From: Flavobacterium sp. YO12
Lineage (GTDB): Bacteria > Bacteroidota > Bacteroidia > Flavobacteriales > Flavobacteriaceae
DNA length: 48,285 nucleotides
Assembly (NCBI RefSeq): GCF_004119495.1
Contig: NZ_NRQU01000034.1
Location: forward strand, 1-48,285
Direction: 5' to 3'
The notes under the pieces are model-generated. The model saw only the letters and a list, made by a program, of their open reading frames with translations, ran no database searches and had not been told where the DNA came from. Within the stretch, counting starts at the first letter, position 1. Each line of letters starts with the position of its first letter. Below are positions 25,466 through 35,068 of this stretch, one piece after another. A program made the position numbers and the translations under genes.

Positions 25466-27022
25466 TTATTCAGGTTGCGTTATCTGAAGATTTGTAATTG
25501 TGCTCGTTTGTCCTTCAGCAATTAATCCCCATTTGTTTTTGTCTCTTCCGTAAATGCGGTTGGTGAGCGCTGCTTTTCCGTTGATGTAAACTACGACAAC
25601 ACTTCCTTCGGCAATTATTTCAACATCATATTTTACATTAGTCTGAAATGCAAATGGCAAACGTGTTACTTCCTGTGAAGCAGAATTAAAACCGCTTATT
25701 TTTCCATTAGCAATATCCAAAACCACTTTATAATAACTTCCTGTATCATTGGTATGAAAAACAAATCCGGTTGTTCCGCTAGCTTTCGCTAAAGTGACTT
25801 CGGCTTTTATTTTGACTTTCTTTCCAATGCTTTTAAAAGTAACCATTGCTTTTTCTGTTTCTCCAGATAAAGAATAAATTCCGTTATTGGCTGTTGCGTT
25901 GGATGAAATTGCATCTACTTCTGCAGTAGCATTCTTTTTCGAAAATAAATCCTTAACCGATTTCGGCGATTGCGTTCCTAAAGTTCCATCCGAATTCTGA
26001 ATCAATTCATGAATAACCATATTCCCTGCCCAATCTTTATTTCCTAAATCATTCTCAGGCGTCTTTCTGGCATTCCATCCAAAAACATATCTTTTATTTC
26101 CGTCAGAAGCTGTTTTTCCTGCATAAAAATATTCTCCGTCAATCCTGTCATTTTCCGGTTTTATCCATGGACCATTTATTGATGATGAAATTCTGTAATG
26201 CGTTCCTTTGTTCCCGCTCCAATTCTCAGAAAAAATTAAATACCAATTACTTCCCATTTTGAAAATGTCCGCACATTCCATCATCAGATAATTATCCTCA
26301 GGCGCTGTGGTATAAATTGGAGCTTGAACATCCCATTTTCCTGATGCAGGATCTGCGCTTGTAAAATGCAACAAAACGGCTTTTCTTCCTGGTTCTGTTT
26401 GTGTGCTTACTAACATTGAATATTTTTTCAATTCATCATTATAAAACACATGCGGATCTCTAAAATCATAGTTGTAATATCCCGCCGGAGCTGTAATTTT
26501 AAAAGAAGGAATTTTTGTCCATTTCTTCAAATCACTACTTGTTGCGCACAACACACTTTCTCTGGCATTCGACTGAACAAAAGCAGGATTTTCATTGTGC
26601 CCTGTATAATAAAAGTAATAAAGATTACCCACTTTGACAACTGATCCAGTACCAATAGCAAAATCAGGTTCAAGCGTTGTACCATACGGAATGGTTTGAC
26701 CTTCGTAAGTAAAATGTGCCAAATCTGTACTCTGGTATTCATGAATATCATGAAATCCTTTTCCGGCAGGTTTATTCTGCGCATCATGCAGAAAGTAAAT
26801 ATGAAATTTTCCGTTATCGAAAAAAGGCATAATATCTCCCGTATAACCCGCGCTGTAATAGGGTTCGGTTGTACCCATCCATTGCGCCGGAGGAACAGGA
26901 AAAACACTTGTTATTTCAGAATTGCCTCCTGAAATCGAACCTCCAATATACGTTTCATCCTGGCTACACGAAACCAGCGAAAAGAAAACCGAGGCGATTG
27001 TGATAATATTTCTATATTTCAT
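25466..27022 (-). CDS. Divergent GH32-type lipoprotein (fructan hydrolase or binding)
   Basis: 518 residues from the ATG at 27022. An upstream in-frame TTG at 27037 adds only five residues and is less likely. A lipobox (SLVSC, Cys19) anchors it. A five-blade propeller core is followed by a beta-sandwich from about residue 370. The classic GH32 WMNDPNG is replaced by a GYTGDIMPFFDNGKF block, with D63 in the nucleophile position. The RDP motif (FRDPHVF, D189) and the EC motif (MMECADIF, E249) are kept, so the three acidic residues are all present. It is probably a beta-fructosidase of a separate clade. Context (next to the DUF4960 binding protein and fructokinase) supports a role on fructan, at the surface or in the periplasm. 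Confidence 0.8.
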   Translation of the reverse strand: MKYRNIITIASVFFSLVSCSQDETYIGGSISGGNSEITSVFPVPPAQWMGTTEPYYSAGYTGDIMPFFDNGKFHIYFLHDAQNKPAGKGFHDIHEYQSTDLAHFTYEGQTIPYGTTLEPDFAIGTGSVVKVGNLYYFYYTGHNENPAFVQSNARESVLCATSSDLKKWTKIPSFKITAPAGYYNYDFRDPHVFYNDELKKYSMLVSTQTEPGRKAVLLHFTSADPASGKWDVQAPIYTTAPEDNYLMMECADIFKMGSNWYLIFSENWSGNKGTHYRISSSINGPWIKPENDRIDGEYFYAGKTASDGNKRYVFGWNARKTPENDLGNKDWAGNMVIHELIQNSDGTLGTQSPKSVKDLFSKKNATAEVDAISSNATANNGIYSLSGETEKAMVTFKSIGKKVKIKAEVTLAKASGTTGFVFHTNDTGSYYKVVLDIANGKISGFNSASQEVTRLPFAFQTNVKYDVEIIAEGSVVVVYINGKAALTNRIYGRDKNKWGLIAEGQTSTITNLQITQPE

Positions 27023-27043
27023 TTTAATTAAATTCAAAGTGGA

Positions 27044-28441
27044 TTATTTTGCTGCTAAATAATTGATACTGTTTTGTGTCAGCAGTTTAATGTTTGTGAT
27101 AAACTCATTCGCCTGACTTGGCACTCCGCTGCTGTTGGTTTCATTGTACCAATCGTAAGCTCCCATTGAAATAACGATTACATTTTTATTCGTACTTGTA
27201 TTTGGAAATTCTGCAATTGTTACTCTTCCGTTCAATTCATTATCCCAGGCTTCACTTGCCAGATTGGTTCCTCCTGTTTGGTTTCTCCAACCTTCTCCAT
27301 TATTGTAGCCTCCCCATTCCGGTAAAAACCACCAAGCTGTATGATTTAATCTGAAAGTCCCGCTTTGCAATAAATTGGCTTTTCCGGCTTCAAAAGTGGT
27401 TAAGCCTTGGAAAATTGGATGACCTTCATGACCTACAAAAGACATTCCCCATGAATTTCCGTCTACAAATCCGTTTGGAGGAAAATCACCAAAAACATTA
27501 TTCGGCCCTTTTCCTGACGGAACAATTCCTAAAGCATCGACATATTGTGAAGCAAAAGAAGTCAAAAGCAAGTTTCCGCCATTTGTTCTGAAATTTTTCA
27601 ATGCATTGGTAACCGAAGGATTATAAGCCACAGAAGGTAAATTTGCAGCCGAATCAAAATGCCACCAAATCACATCGATATCACTTAAATCGGCACCGTT
27701 TTGTATACTTTCGAAAGAAATATATTTAGCTCCCGGAAAATTATCAAACAACCAGTTTGAAGCCGTAACTTCATCCATATTTGTAATTCCTGATCTTGTA
27801 GCGGCAGTTCCTAAAAATGCAACTGTCAATCCTGTAACCGGAACTCCTACATTTGCTGTATAGTTAACGCTTTTTCCATTTGATGTTATTACAAAAGTGA
27901 CTGCGTTTGTAAAATCAACGGTTGCTCCTGAAGCTGGTGAAATGGTAACACCTGTCGTAACTTCAATTACGGGTTTTAGTGCTGTCAAATCGGTATTTTC
28001 AGGAAGCGTCATATTAATGGTTTTGCTAATGTCGTTTACAGTCGCTGCAACACCATTGATCGTAAAACTCTTAATCGGACTTAAAACGGTTGTTGTTACT
28101 GTATAATCTTTATATAAATTGCCATTAACAACCCTGAATTTAACCGGATTTGTAAAGTTCATTGCCGAATTTAATTCCGGATTTGATGTTGCTCCTTCTA
28201 CAAAAACAACTTCCGGTTTTATGGCTGTTATATCTGAGCCGTAAGGCATTACAACAGTAATTTTTCCTGTTGCCTGATCAATGTTTCCTGAAACTCCATT
28301 TAATTTGAATGAAAGTACATTTGAAGGCGAACTCACATCAAATCCGCCAGTTTCAAAACTGTTTTCGCAGGCAGTAATCATAAAAATCATTGCCAATACT
28401 ATAGACACTTTGGTCCAATATTTATTTAAAGCTTTTTTCAT
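27044..28441 (-). CDS. DUF4960 surface glycan-binding lipoprotein (SusE position, levan SGBP-like)
   Basis: 465 residues with a lipobox (FMITAC, Cys25). Two bacterial immunoglobulin-like repeats of the DUF5018 kind lie at about 40-205 (paired blocks around L-N-G-V, I-N-M-T-L-P and T-D-L-T-A-L-K-P). A C-terminal domain at about 210-465 matches DUF4960 (VAFLGTAATRSGI, DVIWWHFD, RTNGGNLLLTSFASQYVDALG, HTAWWFLPEWGGY). The only well-studied member I know is BT1761 of Bacteroides thetaiotaomicron, a levan-binding outer-membrane protein. Its place right after SusC and SusD is the same here. The expected role is capture of fructan at the cell surface. No catalytic motif is visible. Confidence 0.82.
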   Translation of the reverse strand: MKKALNKYWTKVSIVLAMIFMITACENSFETGGFDVSSPSNVLSFKLNGVSGNIDQATGKITVVMPYGSDITAIKPEVVFVEGATSNPELNSAMNFTNPVKFRVVNGNLYKDYTVTTTVLSPIKSFTINGVAATVNDISKTINMTLPENTDLTALKPVIEVTTGVTISPASGATVDFTNAVTFVITSNGKSVNYTANVGVPVTGLTVAFLGTAATRSGITNMDEVTASNWLFDNFPGAKYISFESIQNGADLSDIDVIWWHFDSAANLPSVAYNPSVTNALKNFRTNGGNLLLTSFASQYVDALGIVPSGKGPNNVFGDFPPNGFVDGNSWGMSFVGHEGHPIFQGLTTFEAGKANLLQSGTFRLNHTAWWFLPEWGGYNNGEGWRNQTGGTNLASEAWDNELNGRVTIAEFPNTSTNKNVIVISMGAYDWYNETNSSGVPSQANEFITNIKLLTQNSINYLAAK

Positions 28442-28460
28442 ATTGCTGATTCTTTAAAGA

Positions 28461-30152
28461 TTAATAACCTGGATTTTGTTTGTACAATCCCTGACTGAAA
28501 TTAATTTGCTTCAACGGAATTGGACAATATTCTTCTTTATGCGCATCAAAAAAAGCATCCTGATAATACGTACGTTTTGTTTTTTCTTTCGCATAAAAAT
28601 CATTCATAACCTGATCTGTGATTCCCCAGCGAACAAGATCGAAGAATCGGCTTCCTTCCATTGCCAATTCTAAACGACGTTCCCAACGCAACGCTTTACG
28701 GGCAAAATCCTGTGTCCAATTGCAGTTGCTTCCGTCCACATAAGTATTAATTTTGAAGTTGCTCACATAAGGCAGTCTTCCTGTACTTTGTGCGGCTCTT
28801 TTTCTGATTTCATTGATCAACGGCAAAGCTTCAGATTGTCTTCCTAATTCAATCAAAGCTTCGGCACGCATCAAAATCACATCAGCATAACGAATCTGAA
28901 TTCTGTTTTTTGAATTTCCGTAAAACGGATCAATATTAACCACACAGCTGCAATTTGGAGCAACGTTTTCTTTTAATGAAGCAAAATAACCATACGTTCC
29001 AGGTGAACGTACCCAAGCTTCAACATATAGAAATTCAGGATCATATTTATACGGAAGACCCGGCATGGCAACAGTATGATACAATCTTGGATCCACAGTA
29101 TTGGCATCTATATTTTTATAATCAAAATCTTCGTTGTTGTACGTATCAAATTCAGGCAAACCATTTGTTCCGGTTTTAAAAGCATTCACCAAGTTTTGAC
29201 TAGGTTTATGAAAATCACAACAACCCAAACCTTGTGGCGTAGAAAGAACATCTGAGAAATTCAATCTTCCGTAAAGCGTTCCATCGTTATCCGAAAACTG
29301 AATCGAGAAAATAGATTCAGGTCCGTTTTCGTAAGTTCCCGGTAAGAAGTTGTTGGCAAAGTCAGGTTCTAAAGAAGCTTTTCCGATTACTTTATCCGTT
29401 GCTGCAATTACTTCCTGCAAATGCTGCTGACTAATTCCTGTAACTTTAAACGTTTCATCCTGTGTATAAGCCTGATACAATCTTGTTTTTGCCAAATAAG
29501 CAGAAGCCGCTTTTTTATTCGCACGTCCTACTTGTGGTTGTGCATCGGGTAAATTATCGGCTGCAGCCTGAAAATCTTCAGCGATTTTACTCCAAAGTTC
29601 TTCGTTTGAAAGCGCTTTGTTTGAAATCGTTTTATAATCTTCAACCGGAACATCTTCAGTAATATAAGGCACATTTCTGAACATGATTTTCAACATAAAA
29701 TAAAAATGTCCTCTTAAAAAACGCATTTCTGCCATTCGTGTTTTCTTCAATGGATAATCGGCTTCTGAGATTTGTTCTAAAGCTTTCAACGCTTTATTGG
29801 TTCTTGAAACGCCCACATAACTGATGTACCAGAAACTGTCCAATTCTCCAAAATCCGGACGGATATTATTTGAAACTTCAAAAAAGTGAAAATCCTGAAT
29901 ATCATTTGTACCGCTTCCGCCTTTGTAGGCATCATCAGAACGAACATTTCCAAACGGCCATAAACTGTAAGGAGAATCGTAATGATCATTTCCTAATTGA
30001 GCGTAAGCCGCATTCATAAATCCTTCAACATTCTCAGGCGTAACAATATCTTTTTCTGACAAAACGCCACGCGGATCATTTTCTAAAAAATCGGAACAGG
30101 AAGTGAAGAAACCCATCACTGCAAATCCTGCTATATATAGTATTTTTTTCAT
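28461..30152 (-). CDS. SusD-like surface glycan-binding lipoprotein (fructan PUL)
   Basis: 563 residues with a lipoprotein signal (GFFTSC, Cys19) followed by SDFLENDP, the usual SusD start. Conserved blocks include RFLRGHFYFMLK, RYADVILMRAEALIELG, RWERRLELAMEGSRFFDLVRWG and the final YCPIPLKQIN...QNPGY. It is the lid and capture component for the SusC transporter encoded 15 bp upstream, and its gene is followed 19 bp later by that of the DUF4960 binding protein. It corresponds in order to BT1762 of the levan locus. Substrate assignment to fructan is by context. Confidence 0.92.
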   Translation of the reverse strand: MKKILYIAGFAVMGFFTSCSDFLENDPRGVLSEKDIVTPENVEGFMNAAYAQLGNDHYDSPYSLWPFGNVRSDDAYKGGSGTNDIQDFHFFEVSNNIRPDFGELDSFWYISYVGVSRTNKALKALEQISEADYPLKKTRMAEMRFLRGHFYFMLKIMFRNVPYITEDVPVEDYKTISNKALSNEELWSKIAEDFQAAADNLPDAQPQVGRANKKAASAYLAKTRLYQAYTQDETFKVTGISQQHLQEVIAATDKVIGKASLEPDFANNFLPGTYENGPESIFSIQFSDNDGTLYGRLNFSDVLSTPQGLGCCDFHKPSQNLVNAFKTGTNGLPEFDTYNNEDFDYKNIDANTVDPRLYHTVAMPGLPYKYDPEFLYVEAWVRSPGTYGYFASLKENVAPNCSCVVNIDPFYGNSKNRIQIRYADVILMRAEALIELGRQSEALPLINEIRKRAAQSTGRLPYVSNFKINTYVDGSNCNWTQDFARKALRWERRLELAMEGSRFFDLVRWGITDQVMNDFYAKEKTKRTYYQDAFFDAHKEEYCPIPLKQINFSQGLYKQNPGY

Positions 30153-30167
30153 TTTTAAAATCTTTTA

Positions 30168-33100
30168 TTATAAAGTAAAATTAAGACCAGCAGTAAAAGT
30201 TGTCGGCTGAGGATATCCAAAACCTGCATTTTCCGGATCAACTCCTGTGAAGCTTTTCGCATCGATAATCAATAAATTTTGACCGCTGATGTATAATCTA
30301 AAGGTTTCCATATTTAGTTTTTTCAACAATTCTTTCGGCAGGCTATAGCCAAACTGCAAAACTCTAAGTTTTAGATAACTTCCGTTTTCTACATAATAAG
30401 TTGAAAATCTAGATTCTGCATTTCGGTCAACCGTTGTCAATGCCGGAATAGTTGAATTTGGATTATCCAAAGACCAGGCATTTAACAAACGTGTTCCTTT
30501 ATTTGATCCAACGTCATCAACACTCCAGAAATCAGTTTGGTATTTTGTATTGTTAATTACATCAACATCTGTTGCACCTTCCCAAAAAGTGGTAAAATCA
30601 AAGTTTTTATAAGACAAGTTTAAATTGATTCCGTACAACAATCCCGGATTTGGATTTCCTATCCACGTGCGGTCTTTATCCGTAATTGTTCCGTCACCAT
30701 TTAAGTCTTTGTAACGAATTCTACCAAGACCTTTTCCTTCCTGAATTGCTGAATTATCAACCTGATCCTGACTTGTAAATAATCCGTCGGCAACATAACC
30801 ATACATCGAATTAATTGGACGTCCTAAAATATTATCATCCAGTCCGTTTCCGCCGTAGTTGTTTTTTACTTCATCCGGCAATTGTGTAATCTTATTTTTG
30901 TTTGCCGAAATGTTTCCTGAAATATCATATTTCAGTCCAAATGAAGTTTCGTCGTGATAGCCTAAAGAAAATTCCCAACCTTTATTTTCCATAGAAGCTC
31001 CGTTTACCCAACGATTTCCACCTTCGCCAATTACTCCCAAATATGGTGGCAATACCAAAATATCATCTGTTTTCTTGATATAATAGTCTATCGATCCGCT
31101 TAATTTTTGTTTGAATAAACCAAAATCCAAACCAATGTTGGTTTGTGTAGTCGTTTCCCATTTCAAATCATCATTTCCTGATTGCGTTGCGATAAAACCA
31201 GACGGAAGCAATCCGTTTCCGTTTCCTGCAATATCATAAGCTGTTCCGTAAGACGTTGCCCAAGTTGGACTTCCGCCTGCATAACTTGCCAGATAAAGCG
31301 AGTAAACTGCCGTATTACTAATTTCCTGATTACCGGTTTGTCCCCAGCCCGCTCTTAATTTTAAGTCAGAAAAAACAGGAGCATTGTTTTTAATGAAATT
31401 TTCGTTGCTGATTCTCCATCCCGCTGAAACTGCCGGAAATGTCCCGAACTGATTGTTTTTTCCAAAACGAGAAGAACCATCGCGACGAATTGTAGCCGAA
31501 ACCAAATAACGATTATCAAACTCATAATCTGCTTTTCCAAAATAAGAAAGCAAAGAATATACAGTCGAAGTTCCGCTTGTAAAAGATTCCCCTGTTCCTG
31601 CATCCGGATACATATAATCCGGCGTTTCGATCAAAAAGTCATTTTTACGCAACGTATTTGTATCATAAGTATCTTTATACATCTCCGTTCCCGCCATCAA
31701 ATTAAGATTGCTTTTTCCAAAGTTTAAGCTATAGATTGCTGTATTCGTCCAAGTCCATTTGTCACTAATCGATTGATCGATTGTAACCGACGTTTGATCA
31801 TTTTGAAGATAACCTGATTTGTAGCTTCTTTGCAGCGTACGTTTTTTGTAAAAACCATAATCCATTCCGAAACTGGTTTTGATGTGCAGGTTTTTGATGA
31901 TTTCCAAATCCGCGTAAGCGTTACCAAAAAGACGTAAATAATCGTATTTATTGTCTTTATTATATTGTAAAAGTCGAACCGGATTTTGTCTGTCGTTCAT
32001 TCCTCCAACCGGTCCTCCCCAACCTATTCCGTCTACAGTGTGCACCGGAATAATTGGCAAAGCTCTAAGTGCCGGATCTAAAACGCCCGGATCTGTTACT
32101 TCGTTTGTACGATTTAAACTGAAGTTTTCTCCAATAACTAATTTGCCATCAAAATATTTATAAGAACTGTTCATTCTGGCAGAAATTCTTTCGAAATCTG
32201 TTGTTTTTACAACACCTTCATTTCCATAATATCCTAGCGAGAAAACATAATTTCCTTTTTCAGAAGCATTCGAAACTGATAAATCATAAGAATTGGCAAC
32301 TCCGGTTTGAGAAATCGCATCGTACCAATCCGTATTAGATGCTTTTATGGTTTGTTGCGCGTCAAGATATTCCGGCACCAAAACTTTGTTCAATTGTGGT
32401 TTATTGTTGTTTACCGACCAGTCAAACTGATAGCGCAGATTGTTATTATTCGGATTCAATCCGTCGTTGATATTTGCCTGCCAAAGTGCCTGTCCAAATT
32501 GGTTCGCGTTTAGAACATCTAACTTTCTTGAATAATCAGAAAAGGAAGCATAGGTACTGAAATTGATTCTCATTTTACCTTCTTTTCCTTTCTTGGTTGT
32601 AATGATAATCACACCGTTTGAAGCGCGAGAACCGTAAATACTCGCTGAAGAAGCATCTTTCAAAACCTGAATCGTTTCGATATCATTAGGATTCAATTCA
32701 TGCATTCCGGATTTTGTCGGCATTCCGTCAATTACATAAAGCGGATCTGTGTTGTTTAAAGTTCCTACACCACGAATCACCACTTTTGTATTTCCTCCGC
32801 TTGGCGAACCATCAGAAGTCACTTTTACTCCGGCGATTCTTCCCTGCAAAGCTTTGATTGGGTTTGGTTCCGGCTGTTTCATAACATCTTTCATGTTAAC
32901 AACGGCAACGGCTCCTGTAATATCCGTTTTCTTTTGTTTCGAATATCCTGTTACGACAACTTCATTCAATTGATTGTTGTCTACTTTCAGTGTCACATTG
33001 ATTGTTTTTTGCCCTTTAACAGAAATCGATTGCGGGGCATATCCTACAAAAGAAACTACAAGTACAGCATCTGAAGCGACATTTGGGAAAGAAAAATTCC

Positions 33101-33272
33101 CATCAAAATCGGTGACTGAACTGGTATTTGTTCCTGAAATAATTACTGTCGCTCCAGGAAGAGGCATTCCGTCATCAGACGAAATTACCGTTCCTTTTAT
33201 TCCGTTTTCCTGCGCCGTCATCATCAGCATCGGAAAGAAGAAAAATAGAAAATAAATAATCTTACTTTTCAT
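30168..33272 (-). CDS. SusC-like TonB-dependent transporter (fructan PUL)
   Basis: 1034 residues: signal peptide (about 1-21, ending MMTAQ), carboxypeptidase-regulatory-like domain at about 24-95, plug at about 105-230, and a barrel to the end (TAGLNFTL). Family hallmarks are IQVLKDASSASIYGSRASNG and PLYVIDGMP. It imports fructo-oligosaccharides through the outer membrane with SusD. The gene follows GH32 after a 179-bp gap, large enough for its own promoter. On the minus strand a near-consensus TATGTTTTG is present there, but it has one base too many, so I do not annotate it. Confidence 0.92.
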   Translation of the reverse strand: MKSKIIYFLFFFFPMLMMTAQENGIKGTVISSDDGMPLPGATVIISGTNTSSVTDFDGNFSFPNVASDAVLVVSFVGYAPQSISVKGQKTINVTLKVDNNQLNEVVVTGYSKQKKTDITGAVAVVNMKDVMKQPEPNPIKALQGRIAGVKVTSDGSPSGGNTKVVIRGVGTLNNTDPLYVIDGMPTKSGMHELNPNDIETIQVLKDASSASIYGSRASNGVIIITTKKGKEGKMRINFSTYASFSDYSRKLDVLNANQFGQALWQANINDGLNPNNNNLRYQFDWSVNNNKPQLNKVLVPEYLDAQQTIKASNTDWYDAISQTGVANSYDLSVSNASEKGNYVFSLGYYGNEGVVKTTDFERISARMNSSYKYFDGKLVIGENFSLNRTNEVTDPGVLDPALRALPIIPVHTVDGIGWGGPVGGMNDRQNPVRLLQYNKDNKYDYLRLFGNAYADLEIIKNLHIKTSFGMDYGFYKKRTLQRSYKSGYLQNDQTSVTIDQSISDKWTWTNTAIYSLNFGKSNLNLMAGTEMYKDTYDTNTLRKNDFLIETPDYMYPDAGTGESFTSGTSTVYSLLSYFGKADYEFDNRYLVSATIRRDGSSRFGKNNQFGTFPAVSAGWRISNENFIKNNAPVFSDLKLRAGWGQTGNQEISNTAVYSLYLASYAGGSPTWATSYGTAYDIAGNGNGLLPSGFIATQSGNDDLKWETTTQTNIGLDFGLFKQKLSGSIDYYIKKTDDILVLPPYLGVIGEGGNRWVNGASMENKGWEFSLGYHDETSFGLKYDISGNISANKNKITQLPDEVKNNYGGNGLDDNILGRPINSMYGYVADGLFTSQDQVDNSAIQEGKGLGRIRYKDLNGDGTITDKDRTWIGNPNPGLLYGINLNLSYKNFDFTTFWEGATDVDVINNTKYQTDFWSVDDVGSNKGTRLLNAWSLDNPNSTIPALTTVDRNAESRFSTYYVENGSYLKLRVLQFGYSLPKELLKKLNMETFRLYISGQNLLIIDAKSFTGVDPENAGFGYPQPTTFTAGLNFTL

Positions 33273-33451
33273 AAATTAATGGTTTTGGTTATATTTAATT
33301 GGTTAATTACGTAGTTAGTATTTCGCTTGCGATAAGCAACCGATAATTTTCAGAGCAAAACATAAAAGGTCAGAAAGAAAAATCTTTCGAGTGTTTCTAA
33401 GCTTTAGCTGTGGATTTATTTATGAAGAAAAAATAATTCTGCTATTCTTTC

Positions 33452-35068
33452 TTAGTGACTTTTTGAGACGTTTAATTCCTGAATTATTAAATTATTTACT
33501 TCAATTTTCTCTTTTGAAGTAACCGAAAGTGAAGTAAATGGTTTGTTTAGAAAAAAGATTTCCGTCATTACTTTTTCGCCATTATTGTAGAATATTTCAA
33601 TTGAAGTTTTATCCAGAATAATTTTAAAAGCGGTACTTTTTTGGCTTCCTTCCAAAAATGCTTTGCTAACTGGTAACGCGAACTTATCTGAAAAATCAAT
33701 TTTACCGGCTTTAGAACGATCAACAAACAAATAATTTTCTTTGTTGTTTAAACCGAAACTTAAAGATTCTCCATTTGCATTTGAAAGTGTAAAAGAATAA
33801 TCTTCCTGTTTTAAGTTTTTTAAATCTAAACTAACAACCGCCTGTGTTAAATCTACTTTTCCGTTTTCAATTAAATTTAAAGTTCCTTTTCCTGTTTTAC
33901 TTTTTGCTTTAATGGTTTTAGAAACATAATTATTGATTTCTTTTACCGGAGTGCTAACCAAATTATAATGGTTCCCTTTTTTAACCAATTTCAATTCGCG
34001 CGGAATCGTCGTGCTGCTTCTCCATGTCGTTGTTGGAACCTGTTGCGCATATTCCCAATTTGACATCCATCCGATAAACAATCTTCTTCCGTCTGAAGTT
34101 GGAACATTATTCCAGGTTACTCCGGCATAATTATCTTTTCCATAATCTGCCCAAACCGCTTTTTCGTTATTTACTCTTTCAGCAAAACTAGCGTCCATCG
34201 TAAATGTTTTTCCGTCAAAATCACCAACAAAATATTGAACTCCTGAACCTCCGTTTGGTCCACCCGGATTAAGATTTACTATTAGAATCCATTTCGTTTC
34301 TTTTGTACCTTCAACTTTTATTTCGAAGAAATCAGGACATTCCCAAACACCGCCGTGAGCACCAATATTTTTTCCAAATTCAGATGCAAATTCCCAGTTT
34401 TTCAGATTCGATGATTTGTAAAAATGAATTCGATCCTGTGCTGCCAAAGCCATAATCCATTGTTTGTGCGTTTCATCCCAAGATACTTTTGGATCACGAA
34501 AATCTCTAATTCCAGGATTTTTCACGACAGGATTTCCTTCCTCAAATTTCTGCCATGTAAAACCGTTATCATTGGAAAATGCAATATCCTGCTGCTCGAC
34601 ATCAATTTTGCCAGCTTTCTCCTTTGTCATATCATGCAAAGTATAAATAGCAACAATCGGCGTTGTTTTTCCCGTTCCTAAACTAGATGTGTTTTGCGTG
34701 TCGACAACGGCACTTCCTGAAAATATATATTTGTCTTTATCCGGGTAAAGCGCGATTGGCTGTTCTTCCCATTTAATTAAATCTTTAGAAATGGCATGTC
34801 CCCAATGCATTGGTCCCCATGTATTTCCGTCAGGATAATGCTGGTAAAACAAGTGATAATACCCATTGGCGAAGAACATTCCGTTAGGATCATTCATCCA
34901 GCCTTTTTTTGGCGTAAAATGAAAATGTGGGCGATACATTTGTTCTTCCGCTGTGTTCGATACAGTAACGGCAGCAGTTTGTGCAGTTGCAGAAGACGGT
35001 TTTAATCCTACTATCGACAGTAAGGCAGCACTATAAAGAGCTAACGGCAGATGTTTCTTTGATTTCAT
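33452..35068 (-). CDS. GH32 beta-fructosidase (levanase/inulinase type)
   Basis: 538 residues with an N-terminal signal peptide (about 1-30, ending SSATAQ). The five-bladed propeller has all GH32 motifs: WMNDPNG at 57-63 with nucleophile D60, FRDPK with D192 as transition-state stabiliser, and WECPDFF with acid/base E243. The C-terminal beta-sandwich spans about 370-535 (IEIFYNNGEKVMTEIFF). It hydrolyses fructan or fructo-oligosaccharides to fructose, probably in the periplasm. The ATG lies inside the last codons of the upstream porter gene (38-bp overlap in another frame), which suggests translational coupling. Exo or endo mode cannot be told from the sequence. Confidence 0.92.
   Translation of the reverse strand: MKSKKHLPLALYSAALLSIVGLKPSSATAQTAAVTVSNTAEEQMYRPHFHFTPKKGWMNDPNGMFFANGYYHLFYQHYPDGNTWGPMHWGHAISKDLIKWEEQPIALYPDKDKYIFSGSAVVDTQNTSSLGTGKTTPIVAIYTLHDMTKEKAGKIDVEQQDIAFSNDNGFTWQKFEEGNPVVKNPGIRDFRDPKVSWDETHKQWIMALAAQDRIHFYKSSNLKNWEFASEFGKNIGAHGGVWECPDFFEIKVEGTKETKWILIVNLNPGGPNGGSGVQYFVGDFDGKTFTMDASFAERVNNEKAVWADYGKDNYAGVTWNNVPTSDGRRLFIGWMSNWEYAQQVPTTTWRSSTTIPRELKLVKKGNHYNLVSTPVKEINNYVSKTIKAKSKTGKGTLNLIENGKVDLTQAVVSLDLKNLKQEDYSFTLSNANGESLSFGLNNKENYLFVDRSKAGKIDFSDKFALPVSKAFLEGSQKSTAFKIILDKTSIEIFYNNGEKVMTEIFFLNKPFTSLSVTSKEKIEVNNLIIQELNVSKSH

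Noticed and set aside
27023..27037. Start of the second GH32 gene at 27037
   Set aside because: That codon is TTG and adds only five residues before an ATG that begins a normal lipoprotein signal.
33273..33451. Separate promoter for the fructan SusC gene
   Set aside because: The only candidate, TATGTTTTG on the minus strand, has one base too many for TAnnTTTG and no -33 box.
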